Positions 33,120-41,200 of a stretch of DNA of 48,108 bases are shown piece after piece. The notes under the pieces were generated by a model. It had not been told where the DNA came from, did no database searches, and worked only from the letters and a program-made list of their open reading frames with translations. The translations under genes were made by a program, and so were the position numbers. The DNA comes from SZUA-521 sp041738285 (GTDB taxonomy: Bacteria; Pseudomonadota; Gammaproteobacteria; Pseudomonadales; Azotimanducaceae): NCBI GenBank assembly GCA_041738285.1, contig JBGSQB010000040.1, positions 1 to 48,108 on the forward strand, given 5' to 3'. Numbering within the stretch: position 1 is the stretch's first letter; the number at the start of each line of letters is the position of its first letter.

Positions 33120-33512
33120 ATGCGGGACGATGATACTCACTCGAAGGTCGTGGGCTACGTATTGTGGATTTTCGGGTTCATGGGTGCGCACCGCTTCTAC
33201 TATGGAAGGCCCGTCACCGGCACCATCTGGTTCTTCACGCTTGGACTTCTATTCGTCGGCTGGATTGTCGATCTGTTCCTGATTCCGTCGATGGACAGAT
33301 CGGCGGACCGCCGCTACCGATCCGGTGGCAAGAGCTACACAGTCGCCTGGGTGCTGCTGACCTTCCTCGGCATCTTCGGTGCGCACCGTTTCTATCAGGA
33401 GAAGTGGATCACGGGATTTCTCTACCTGTTCACCGGTGGGCTGCTGTTGCTCGGTGTCTTGTACGATTATTGGACGCTGAACGAGCAGATCCATGAGGAG
33501 AACTACGCATAG
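33120..33512 (+). CDS. TM2-domain protein with two TM2 units
   Basis: A 130-residue membrane protein with two TM2 repeats. The first carries FMGAHRFYYGR and the second IFGAHRFYQEK, each followed by a helix-turn-helix membrane hairpin. An acidic D-x-W/F segment lies near the ends (IVDLFLIPSMD, LYDYWTLNEQI). ATG 33120 has GAGG upstream. The function of bacterial TM2 proteins is not known. The 3' end overlaps the convergent candidate selenoprotein gene by 10 bases. Confidence 0.9.
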   Translation: MRDDDTHSKVVGYVLWIFGFMGAHRFYYGRPVTGTIWFFTLGLLFVGWIVDLFLIPSMDRSADRRYRSGGKSYTVAWVLLTFLGIFGAHRFYQEKWITGFLYLFTGGLLLLGVLYDYWTLNEQIHEENYA

Positions 33513-34585
33513 CGATCGCTTTTCGCTGCGTAGTCGAATCGATCGATGCCGATTTCGGCGCGTAGGCCCTTGGTCGCCGTGACTGTCGGCTCATCGAGCG
33601 GAATGCCGGTCGCGTCGGCAACTCGGGTGATGCCGTTGAATGCGGCCGCAACCACCAGCGCATCGCGAACCGCCTCGGCCCCCATCTCGACCTCGGACTC
33701 TTCGCAGCACCGGCGCAGCGCCGCAGCGTCGCCGCTCAGCAACGCTTCTACCAGTGCGTTGAGAGCAGTGCCCCATCGGATGCCGATGCGGCGATCGCTG
33801 TTCATGACGGCGCCAAAGTCGATTGCTTCTGCCATTTGCTCGCCACTCGCACGGAGCAGCATCGTATGCGAGGTGGTTCAGTAAAAGCACTGATTGAGCG
33901 CGGATACCCGGCTCGCTACGAACTCGGCTTGGCCCTGGGAGATCGCGAAATCGAGTCCCCGTAGACGATAATGCGGCATGAATGCGCGAAAGAAGAGGGC
34001 CGGCGCGCTTGCCACCATCGACATGGCGCGTCGGATGTTTGGGTCGGCGGGCAAACCTGTTGCCGTTGGCGAAGCATCGGATCGTCGTGAGATGGGCACC
34101 CAGGCACCCTCGTCGATGAGGTCTTCTTGGCGTACGCGGCTGGGCTCTCCTGCAATGGCAACCGGCAGGGCCGGTACTTCCACATCCAAGGCGCGGTGCA
34201 GTGTGTCGATGATCACCGACGTCGCCACTACACTCACGAGTTCCACGTAGTGGGTCGCTTCCAGCCCTTTCGAACGGATGTGCTCGAACCACGCGCGGGT
34301 CAACCGACCCGGGTCGGTGACGATCCGATGAATGACGTCGATCGCGGCGCGCGGCAACGTAGTGACGGCGTCGTGCTCGCCTTCGATGTCATTGGGTGAG
34401 AGGGCATCGGCGCGCCGTCGACACAGGGCACAGCCCAATGCGTTGCGCGCCTCGTGCACCATCGCGCGGCGCTCGGACCCGGTCCACCAGGTACCCGCCT
34501 GGCCGATCTGGCGAAACGCATCGTCGTGTGCCTCGATGAGCTCACCTCGCGGCGCGTAGCGGGCACCGGCATAATCGATGGCCAT
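33503..34585 (-). CDS. candidate selenoprotein: two-domain AhpD-like (carboxymuconolactone decarboxylase fold) protein with in-frame TGA
   Basis: Two same-frame open stretches (34585-33881 and 33877-33503) are separated only by TGA at 33880-33878. Read through as selenocysteine they give 360 residues with Sec236. The second AhpD-like domain then shows Glu221-x11-Cys233-Phe-Tyr-Sec236-x3-His240, the exact spacing of the AhpD relay (Glu118, Cys130, Cys133, His137 in the M. tuberculosis enzyme). An N-terminal domain has Cys52-Ala-Leu-Cys55 without the His. ATG 34585 has a strong AAGGAGGG site; the ATG after TGA (33862) has none. AhpD enzymes reduce peroxides by a dithiol. The alternative is a Cys-to-stop mutation or sequencing error. 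MnmH at 19054 supports selenium use. metY diverges 38 bp away. Confidence 0.8.
33843..33880 (-). other. selenocysteine recoding site: TGA plus SECIS-like stem-loop
   Basis: One base after the TGA (33880-33878), CCACCTCGCA (33876-33867) pairs with TGCGAGTGG (33851-33843): nine pairs with one bulged C. Inside, ACG/CGT can pair in place of the last A-T pair and leave a bulged AT, which gives an apical loop about 16 bases after TGA. This resembles bacterial SECIS elements, which lie directly 3' of UGA in the coding region and bind SelB. Confidence 0.65.
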
Positions 34586-34623
34586 GCAGTCGCCCTCCTT
34601 TCTCAGCAAAGGCAACCTACACC

Positions 34624-35907
34624 ATGTCGCGATTCGATACACTCTCTCTGCATGCGGGCCAGCGCCCCGATGCCGCCACCGGTGCACGAGCAACGCCGAT
34701 CTATCAGTCTGCGTCGTTCGTCTTTCCCGACTCCGACTTCGCCGCGGGTCTGTTCAACATCGAACGCGCGGGACATGTCTACTCGCGACTGTCGAATCCG
34801 ACCAATGCAGTGTTCGAAGAGCGCATGGCTGCCCTCGATGGCGGCGTTGCTGCGATTGCAACCGCAAGCGGACAAGCTGCGATGCACCTGGCGGTGACGA
34901 CGCTGTGTTCCGCCGGAGATCATATCGTCGCGTCACGGTCGCTCTATGGCGGTACGCACAACCTGCTCGCCTATACGTTACCGCGGTTCGGCATTGAAAC
35001 GTCGTTCGTCGATCCGCGCGATGTGGGGGCATTTGCAGCTGCAATTCGAGATGAGACGAGACTCGTGTTTGCGGAAACACTCGGTAATCCAGGACTCGAA
35101 GTGCTCGACGTGCCCAAGGTAGCCGGCGTCGCCCACGCGGCGGGTCTGCCGCTGCTGATCGACTCGACGTTCACGACCCCGTATCTGATGAGGCCGGTCG
35201 AACATGGCGCGGATCTCGTGCTCCACTCGGCCACGAAGTTCCTATCCGGACATGGCGTCGTGATCGGTGGTGTGCTGGTCGATGGCGGCACGTTCGATTG
35301 GAGCGCATCGAAGCGGTTTCCGACAATGAATGAACCGTACGAGGGGTTTCACGATCTCGTGTTCGCCGAGGAGTTCGGCCCGGCCGCATTCATCACGCGG
35401 GCGCGAAAGGAGGGGCTACGGGACTTTGGGGCGTGCATGGCGCCGATGACAGCGTTTCAGATCCTGCAGGGCATCGAAACGCTGCCGCTGCGGATGGCGC
35501 GACATGTGCAGAATGCCCAGGCCATTGCCGAGTTCCTCGCCACACAGAAGTCGGTGAGCGGGGTTCGATATCCGGGCCTCGCTACGCACTCGGACCATGC
35601 GCTCGCGAAGCAGTTACTGCCGAATGGCGCGGGTGCCGTGCTGTCCTTCGACATTGCCGGTGGTCGCGCGGCTGGGCGCGCCTTCATCGAATCGTTGTCA
35701 TTGTTTTCGCATCTGGCCAATGTTGGCGACGCCAAGTCGCTGGTCATTCATCCGGCGAGCACGACGCACCACCGCATGGATCAGGACGCGCTGCGAGCGG
35801 CGGGAATCGGTGAAGGGCTGATCCGGCTGTCGGTGGGCCTCGAGCATATCGATGACTTGATCGCCGATCTGACGCGCGGCCTGCGCCGCGCCGAGCGGGG
35901 AAAGTAG
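34624..35907 (+). CDS. metY: O-acetylhomoserine sulfhydrylase
   Basis: A 427-residue PLP enzyme of the Cys/Met metabolism family. FDTLSLHAGQRPDAATGARA and PIYQSASFVF at the N-terminus are typical of MetY, as is the length near 430 (MetB/MetC/MetZ are near 390-400). YSRLSNPT binds phosphate, ASGQAA is the PLP-site turn, and Lys205 in HSATKFLSGHG forms the Schiff base. It makes homocysteine from O-acetylhomoserine and sulfide. The choice of acetyl rather than succinyl substrate rests on family likeness. The gene is followed 2 bp later by an alpha/beta hydrolase and diverges from the candidate selenoprotein. Confidence 0.93.
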   Translation: MSRFDTLSLHAGQRPDAATGARATPIYQSASFVFPDSDFAAGLFNIERAGHVYSRLSNPTNAVFEERMAALDGGVAAIATASGQAAMHLAVTTLCSAGDHIVASRSLYGGTHNLLAYTLPRFGIETSFVDPRDVGAFAAAIRDETRLVFAETLGNPGLEVLDVPKVAGVAHAAGLPLLIDSTFTTPYLMRPVEHGADLVLHSATKFLSGHGVVIGGVLVDGGTFDWSASKRFPTMNEPYEGFHDLVFAEEFGPAAFITRARKEGLRDFGACMAPMTAFQILQGIETLPLRMARHVQNAQAIAEFLATQKSVSGVRYPGLATHSDHALAKQLLPNGAGAVLSFDIAGGRAAGRAFIESLSLFSHLANVGDAKSLVIHPASTTHHRMDQDALRAAGIGEGLIRLSVGLEHIDDLIADLTRGLRRAERGK

Positions 35908-35909
35908 CC

Positions 35910-36683
35910 ATGTGGATCGACGTCGACGGAGCGCCGGTGTTTGCATCGACCGGCAGCGGTTCCGGCGCTGATCGTCCCATCGTGTTCGTGCATGGCGCCG
36001 GCATGGATCACAGCGTGTGGGTCATGCCGGCACGCTACTTCGCCCGTCACGGTCGCAGGGTGCTCGCGGTCGATCTGCCGGGACATGGCAGATCTGCGGG
36101 CGCGCCGCTGAACACCATCGATGGCTACGCACAGTGGCTCGCGCGTCTGTTGGATGCTGCTGGCATCGAGCGGGCTGCGATCGTCGGTCACAGCATGGGG
36201 TCACTCATCGCATTTGCCTTCGCCGCTCGCAGTGCCGACCGCTGCGATCGTGTGGCGCTGCTGGGAACATCGGTGCCGATGCCCGTCACCGAACGGCTGC
36301 TGTCCGCTGCGCAGGCGAACGATCATGCGGCCATCGACATGGCCAACGGCTGGAGCCACAGCGCGGGTGGTCAGCGCGGCGGCAACGACAATCCCGGACA
36401 TTGGATGCTCGGCGCGGGTAAGCGCCTCTTGGAACGTGCCCGGCCCGGCGTCTTTCATGCCGATCTGGCCGCATGCAACGCCTTCGATGGCGGTGGCTTG
36501 TCGGTGTCTGTTCCTGCGCTGGTGCTGATCGGCGACGCCGATCAGATGACGCCCGCGAAGGCAAGCCTCGACGTCGCGGCGCGCATGAAGGATCCGCGGG
36601 TGGTGCACCTGCCGCAGTGCGGCCATTCGATGCTGTCGGAGCGACTCAATCAGGTCCTCGACGCGCTGAAGGACTTTCTCTAG
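35910..36683 (+). CDS. alpha/beta hydrolase
   Basis: A 257-residue alpha/beta hydrolase with VFVHGAGMDHSVW (oxyanion-hole), DLPGHGRS, nucleophile elbow IVGHSMGSLIA, acid in IGDADQMTP and His in CGHSMLSERL. All triad residues are present. It starts 2 bp after metY, so both are probably co-transcribed. The position after metY could hint at an acyl-homoserine or related ester, but no MetX-type signature is present (MetX is longer and has its own motifs). It is best left as a general esterase-like hydrolase. Confidence 0.9.
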   Translation: MWIDVDGAPVFASTGSGSGADRPIVFVHGAGMDHSVWVMPARYFARHGRRVLAVDLPGHGRSAGAPLNTIDGYAQWLARLLDAAGIERAAIVGHSMGSLIAFAFAARSADRCDRVALLGTSVPMPVTERLLSAAQANDHAAIDMANGWSHSAGGQRGGNDNPGHWMLGAGKRLLERARPGVFHADLAACNAFDGGGLSVSVPALVLIGDADQMTPAKASLDVAARMKDPRVVHLPQCGHSMLSERLNQVLDALKDFL

Positions 36684-36703
36684 CGGGGACAGTGTCGGCA
36701 GGA

Positions 36704-37519
36704 CTACTGGCTCATGTACCAGCCGCCGTTCGGTGAGATCACCTGACCCGTCATGAACTTGGCCTCATCGCTTGCGAGATAGACGGCAGCCCAGGCGATG
36801 TCGTCGGCATCACCCAGTCGACCCATCGGCGTCTGGGCCTCGAGCATCGGGTGGAGCGGTGCGAGCGGCGATGTCATGTCAGTGTGAATCCAGCCGGGCG
36901 CGATCGCATTCACCCGGATGTTGTGATCGACGGCTTCGTGGGCGAGCGCGCGCGTGAAGCCGAGAATCGCGGCCTTGGCCGCACAATACGGCGTGCTGCC
37001 GCCGCGTCCAAAGGTAGCCATGATGCTGCCCATGTTGATGATGTTGCCGGAGTGCTGCGGCCCCATCATTTTCAGTGCCTCGCGGCTGCAGTAGAACGTA
37101 CCGTCGACGTGCACAGCGAACATCGTTCGCCACTCCTGATCCGAGACTTCGATCGTGCTCAGTTCGCCCGGCTTGCGCTCGCCCCGCGCGGCTGCAGCGG
37201 CGCGGTCCATCATCCCTTGAATGCGTGCCTGCGCGTCGTTGCGACCTTCGAGGCCGCTGATGCCGGCGTTGTTGACCAGTATGTCGAGGCGCGGCGTCAT
37301 CTTGCGTACCGCCTCGAACATCGCAGCGACAGATACCGCGCTCGACACGTCCGCTGCGACCGCATCGCCTCCCAGCGACTTTGCCGTGGCGCGGGCCGCC
37401 TCGAGGCTGAGATCATTGATGATGACTTTCGCACCTTCATCGACGAACCGTTGCGCAATCGCTGCACCGAGCCCGCGTGCTGCGCCCGTGATCAGCGCAA
37501 CTCTTCCCTTCAGTCTCAT
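36704..37519 (-). CDS. SDR-family oxidoreductase
   Basis: A 271-residue classical SDR with TGAARGLGAA, a long NNAGISG insert region (NDAQARIQGMMDRAAAAARG) not seen in the shortest SDRs, NMGSIMATF (Ser), YCAAKAAILG (Tyr/Lys) and C-terminal SPNGGWYMSQ. ATG 37519 is at the end of the frame and directly before the first strand. A second SDR gene lies 34 bp upstream on the same strand. Substrate unknown; the pair may act on related alcohols. Confidence 0.9.
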   Translation of the reverse strand: MRLKGRVALITGAARGLGAAIAQRFVDEGAKVIINDLSLEAARATAKSLGGDAVAADVSSAVSVAAMFEAVRKMTPRLDILVNNAGISGLEGRNDAQARIQGMMDRAAAAARGERKPGELSTIEVSDQEWRTMFAVHVDGTFYCSREALKMMGPQHSGNIINMGSIMATFGRGGSTPYCAAKAAILGFTRALAHEAVDHNIRVNAIAPGWIHTDMTSPLAPLHPMLEAQTPMGRLGDADDIAWAAVYLASDEAKFMTGQVISPNGGWYMSQ

Positions 37520-37553
37520 GATGTGTCCTTTGGTCAGTTAGTGGTGGCTGCGA

Positions 37554-38423
37554 TCAGACTCCGTGATCTCTGCGGTACTTGCTCCAGCGCTCGAACGACT
37601 GGGCAATCTGGGCGCCGCGTATGTCCACGGCGACCTTCAGTTCCGGGTGGGTGAAGATGTAGGGGTCGTTTGCCTGGATGGCGGCGAGCACCATGTCGCC
37701 AACCACGGCGGGGTCGAGTGCTTGGGCGGAGAGCTCCTGTAGGCGTGCGGTGCGCTCCGTATCGCTCAAGTCCGCCGTGAGCACCATCGCGGCGGTGTCC
37801 GTTTCCGTCTTGAGGTCATTCGGGCGATTGCGGCCTGAGTCGAAGATGCCGGTCATGACCACGCCGGGGCACAGCACAGATACGCCGATGTTGTGCGGCG
37901 CGAGGTCGATGCGCATGGTTTCGGAAAGCCCGACGACGGCAAACTTCGTTGTGTTGTACACGCCGAGGCCGGGGACAGCCATGTGTCCGGCCATCGACGC
38001 AGTATTGATGATGTGACCACCTTCGCCATGCGCCTTGATGCGATTGACGAATGTCTGCACGCCGTTGATGACGCCGGAAAGGTTGACGCCCAACACCCAG
38101 TCCCAGTCCTTGTATTGCATTGCATCGAGCGGACCGCCAACGGCAACGCCCGCGTTGTTGCAGACGATGTGCACCTTCTCGAACGCGGCTTCCGTGCGTC
38201 GCGCAGCCTGCTCCATGGCACCGCGATCGGTGACGTCGACCTTCAGCGCCAGCACATCGGCATTGCTCTTCTCAAATTCGGCTTCGACCCGGTCGAGCGC
38301 CGACTGCTCGACGTCGGCAATCACGACCTTCATACCGGCCGCCGTGAACGAGCGGGCCATGGCCAATCCCATGCCGCTTGCGCCCCCCGTAATGAAAGCC
38401 ACTTTGCCGACCACGTTCTGCAT
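37554..38423 (-). CDS. SDR-family oxidoreductase
   Basis: A 289-residue SDR with TGGASGMGLA, CNNAGVAVGG, NTASMAGHM (Ser) and YNTTKFAVVGLSE (Tyr/Lys). The C-terminal extension (DIRGAQIAQSFERWSKYRR) is longer than in the neighbouring SDR. ATG 38423 is preferred over TTG 38429 because GGGGG stands seven bases before it. The protein probably oxidises a hydroxyl group with NAD(P). It is first in a two-gene SDR unit and diverges from the NnrU gene. Confidence 0.9.
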   Translation of the reverse strand: MQNVVGKVAFITGGASGMGLAMARSFTAAGMKVVIADVEQSALDRVEAEFEKSNADVLALKVDVTDRGAMEQAARRTEAAFEKVHIVCNNAGVAVGGPLDAMQYKDWDWVLGVNLSGVINGVQTFVNRIKAHGEGGHIINTASMAGHMAVPGLGVYNTTKFAVVGLSETMRIDLAPHNIGVSVLCPGVVMTGIFDSGRNRPNDLKTETDTAAMVLTADLSDTERTARLQELSAQALDPAVVGDMVLAAIQANDPYIFTHPELKVAVDIRGAQIAQSFERWSKYRRDHGV

Positions 38424-38535
38424 GTTCAATCCCCCAATATCGCAGTTGATCGGATTCTATTCGCGATCGACGCTATGGGTCTTGCTTGAAAAGTCGAAAG
38501 GCGCAGAATGTCCCAGCAGAAGGGGGATAGTGCAT

Positions 38536-39213
38536 GTGAATGAGCTAATATTGGCTGCCGTCCTGTTCGTGACTACGCACCTGGGCCTCAGCAGCACGCC
38601 GCTGCGTGGCATGCTCGTCAAAGGCATCGGCGAACGCGGTTATCTGGGCCTGTATTCTTTGATTGCGTTCGCAACGCTGATCTTTCTCGTCATCGCCTTC
38701 AACGACAGCGCTCAGGCGGACTTTCTATGGGGTCCGGATATCGCCTTGCGCTGGGTGCCGCTGGCGCTGCTGCCGATTGCATTCATCTTCATGCTTGGTG
38801 GGTTCCTCACCCGCAACCCAACGGCGGTGGGACAGGAGGCTCAGGTAAAAGTGATTGGCGAAGGCAGCGGGCTCGTGCGCATCACGAGGCATCCATTCCA
38901 ATGGGCGGTCGTTCTCTGGTCGACTTCCCACATTGTTGCCAGTGGCGATACCGCCTCACTCGTGTTCTTCGGCAGTCTTGGGATCGTCTCGCTGCTGGGC
39001 ACATTTCTCATGGATCGCAAGAAGGCGGTTCAGCTCGGTGCCGATTGGAGTACGTTTGCCAACGCAACATCGAATATCCCCTTCGCGGCGATCATCAGCG
39101 GCCGCAATCGCCTGGTCATGCGCGAACTGTGGCAGCCGGTTGTCATCGGCATCGCCGGTTACGCGCTGCTACTTTGGGGCCACGAGTTCGTCTCGGGCGT
39201 GCCACTCATTTGA
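38536..39213 (+). CDS. NnrU-family membrane protein
   Basis: A 225-residue integral membrane protein with about six helices. Seen: THLGLSSTPLRGML and GERGYLGLYSLIAFATLIFL, the NnrU N-terminal pattern, then LVRITRHPFQWAVVLWSTSH, the conserved RHP motif also found in isoprenylcysteine methyltransferase-like proteins. NnrU was named for a link to nitrite and nitric oxide reduction, but most members have no proven role. GTG 38536 is preferred since AGGGGG lies nine bases upstream; GTG 38530 is in frame. Confidence 0.88.
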   Translation: MNELILAAVLFVTTHLGLSSTPLRGMLVKGIGERGYLGLYSLIAFATLIFLVIAFNDSAQADFLWGPDIALRWVPLALLPIAFIFMLGGFLTRNPTAVGQEAQVKVIGEGSGLVRITRHPFQWAVVLWSTSHIVASGDTASLVFFGSLGIVSLLGTFLMDRKKAVQLGADWSTFANATSNIPFAAIISGRNRLVMRELWQPVVIGIAGYALLLWGHEFVSGVPLI

Positions 39214-39340
39214 AGGCGAACGGTTGACAGGGGGTGTGGGCGACGAATAGCGTTCCGACCGGCTCGCGCTCGGCCCTTCCTGGTAGGCGTCACCGATGAG
39301 CTTCAGAACCAAACAAGAACACAACTGCTCGGAGATAGTC

Positions 39341-39823
39341 ATGATCTCGATTCGTCCCTTGATCTCGATTGCATCGGCGTGCGCGCTGATGCTGAGTTTG
39401 TCCGCTTCGGCGGCGCTGTCGTTTGACCAGCAGGTGCAGCTGCTGCGCGTTGCTGGAGAAGCTGACCGCCAAGCGCTGGTGACGGCGAACGTGGATTTCA
39501 CCACCGCGGAATCGGAACAATTCTGGCCCATCTATCGCGACTATCGCGCCGAAGTCGCCAAGACTACCGATCGTCTCATCGCCGTGATCAAGACCTACGC
39601 CGAAGAATATCCAAACGTCAGTGACGAGCAGGCAAAGCGCCTGATCAAGGAGCATCTCGCGATCGAAGCGGATCGGGTCAAACTGAAGCAAAAATACGTG
39701 AAGCGCTTCGGCAAGGTCCTACCCACTGTCAAGGTTGCACGCGTACTCCAGGTCGAGAGCAAACTCGATGCCGTGGCAACCGTCGAGATCAGCGCTCAGA
39801 TCCCCCTCGTGCCTGCGCGCTGA
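39341..39823 (+). CDS. secreted/periplasmic helical protein, hypothetical
   Basis: A 160-residue protein with a signal peptide (ISIRPLISIASACALMLSLS, cleavage near residue 25) and an almost fully helical mature part rich in Lys, Glu and Arg (FWPIYRDYRAEVAKTTDRLI, IKEHLAIEADRVKLKQKYVK). The FWPIY-x2-Y segment recalls short periplasmic helical proteins that resemble Spy/CpxP, but I cannot assign it firmly. ATG 39341 is chosen because it gives the signal peptide and has GGAG upstream; the frame opens earlier at 39296. A weak terminator follows. Confidence 0.78.
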   Translation: MISIRPLISIASACALMLSLSASAALSFDQQVQLLRVAGEADRQALVTANVDFTTAESEQFWPIYRDYRAEVAKTTDRLIAVIKTYAEEYPNVSDEQAKRLIKEHLAIEADRVKLKQKYVKRFGKVLPTVKVARVLQVESKLDAVATVEISAQIPLVPAR

Positions 39824-39837
39824 CTAGCACGTTTTTT
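39808..39837 (+). terminator. weak Rho-independent terminator
   Basis: CGTGC (39808-39812) and GCACG (39827-39831) form a 5-bp stem with a long GC-rich loop, followed by six T. It overlaps the stop of the secreted helical protein gene and precedes a convergent gene. Confidence 0.4.
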
Positions 39838-39862
39838 CAACAGCCTGCGAGCCAGCGGCGTC

Positions 39863-40474
39863 TCAAAACAGTGCGGAGAGCAGCCGCTGGAGCGCTTGAT
39901 GTTGGCCGCCGAAGAAGTGATCGCAACCGGGAATGATGTGTATCGTTGCGCCCGGTTGCGTCGCGGCCCAGGCGGCGAGTGCGTTCGCATCGACGTACTC
40001 GTCCGCATCGCCGTAAATCGCGCTGATCGCAGATGCGCCGGTCGGCGCTTCATCGAAGCGCATTGCGCCCATGGGCGGCGCGATCAGTATGATGCGCTCG
40101 AGATCGAGCTGCGATCGCGCGCGCCAGGCCATGGCGCTGCCGAACGAATAGCCCGCTATCCATAGGGGCGACGATGGAAACTCGCTGCCAAGCCACTGCG
40201 CCGCAGCGATCACATCATCGACCTCGCCGGCACCACCGTCGAAAGTTCCGTCGCTGCCACCGACGCCGCGGAAGTTGAATCGCAGACTCGCTCGAGCGCG
40301 TGGCGCCAGTGCCGACTCGACCGACTCGAGTACGGCGTCGTGCATCGAACCACCGTATTGCGGATGAGGATGGCACAGCAGGAGTACCGGTGCCTGCGGG
40401 CTCGATTCGAGCATCGTGAGCGTGGCTTCCAGCGCGCCTGCCGGGCCGGAAATAGCGATGTTGCGGGTGCTCAT
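39863..40474 (-). CDS. alpha/beta hydrolase (dienelactone-hydrolase-like small type)
   Basis: A 203-residue compact alpha/beta hydrolase. LLCHPHPQYGGSMHDAV is the family's HPHPxxGG motif, followed by RFNFRGVGGSDG, nucleophile elbow IAGYSFGSAMA, acid in IYGDADEYVD and His in GCDHFFGG. These features mark the small serine hydrolase group related to KANL3/Tex30 and often annotated as alpha/beta hydrolase or CocE-like. ATG 40474 lies 4 bp after the stop of the upstream dienelactone hydrolase gene, so both form one unit. Confidence 0.9.
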   Translation of the reverse strand: MSTRNIAISGPAGALEATLTMLESSPQAPVLLLCHPHPQYGGSMHDAVLESVESALAPRARASLRFNFRGVGGSDGTFDGGAGEVDDVIAAAQWLGSEFPSSPLWIAGYSFGSAMAWRARSQLDLERIILIAPPMGAMRFDEAPTGASAISAIYGDADEYVDANALAAWAATQPGATIHIIPGCDHFFGGQHQALQRLLSALF

Positions 40475-40478
40475 GGGA

Positions 40479-41156
40479 TCATGTTTCTCGTTCGGTTGCG
40501 GGGTTCGCGCGCAGCCGCAGCGCATAGAAGGCGAGTATCTCGTCGACCGCCTGACGCGTCGGGGCCCCGGCTTCATCGATCAGATGAAGTGTGACGACGC
40601 TATGTGGTGAAACTGGGGTGTCGGGCGGTGCCGTGTCATCCTTCAATACCCGGCCGACGAAACGGTCACCCAGTGCCGCTTCATGGGCCGCCAATCGCTC
40701 GGCCTTGCAGAACTTGTCACCAAAGTTGCCGGTGAAACACATGCCGATTGCGCCAACGCCTTTACCACCACACAGCGGGTGTACATGTGCAGCCAGCGCA
40801 CGCAGCCACTGCGTAACGGGACTCGATTTGTTGGCTGCGAATGCGCGGAATTCCTTACTGACGCATGCCCGAGCCATGGTCTTCAGGGCACCTCCGGCGG
40901 TGACGGGACCGCCCTCAGTGCCGAACAGAGCCGGCATCCAAACGGTGAACCCGGCATCGCGGACGATGCGTGCAAAGCGTACAACGTGCGCGTAGATTCC
41001 CGGCATCTCCGCCATCACGATCACAGCCGGTCCGGAGCCCGAAACGTAGACGCGTTTGTCAGTCCCGAGCAGGGTCATCTCGCGGCGTTCGAAATCGGTC
41101 ATCGGGTCGCGGTCGGTGACCTTCAGTCGCGCGGTTCTGTAGGAGGGTCGGTCCAC
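40479..41156 (-). CDS. dienelactone hydrolase family protein with apparent internal deletion
   Basis: A 225-residue protein of the dienelactone hydrolase family. Seen: VIVMAEMPGIYAHVVRFARI, VWMPALFGTEGG, nucleophile elbow IGMCFTGN (Cys), an acid in GDKFCKAERL and a His in SPHSVVTLHL. From family knowledge, 50-60 residues normally separate MCFTGN from the GDK segment; here they are fused (FTGNFGDKF), so a strand and helix block seems deleted in frame. GTG 41156 with GGAG eight bases upstream is used; ATG 41102 is an alternative. It may be inactive or misfolded. A CRP-like site lies upstream. Confidence 0.8.
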   Translation of the reverse strand: MDRPSYRTARLKVTDRDPMTDFERREMTLLGTDKRVYVSGSGPAVIVMAEMPGIYAHVVRFARIVRDAGFTVWMPALFGTEGGPVTAGGALKTMARACVSKEFRAFAANKSSPVTQWLRALAAHVHPLCGGKGVGAIGMCFTGNFGDKFCKAERLAAHEAALGDRFVGRVLKDDTAPPDTPVSPHSVVTLHLIDEAGAPTRQAVDEILAFYALRLRANPATERET

Positions 41157-41200
41157 CGTCGCATCTCCGAGAGCATGTCGGGGACAGTCTACCCACGAAG

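Noticed and set aside
33503..33862. The 119-codon frame after the TGA as an independent gene
   Set aside because: It has no ribosome site, begins in the middle of the AhpD active-site motif, and is in phase with the upstream frame. It is better read as the C-terminal part of one protein.
39222..39250. TTGACA as a sigma-70 promoter for the secreted helical protein
   Set aside because: No acceptable -10 hexamer lies at 16-18 bp; the nearest candidate (GAATAG) is at 15 bp and matches poorly.
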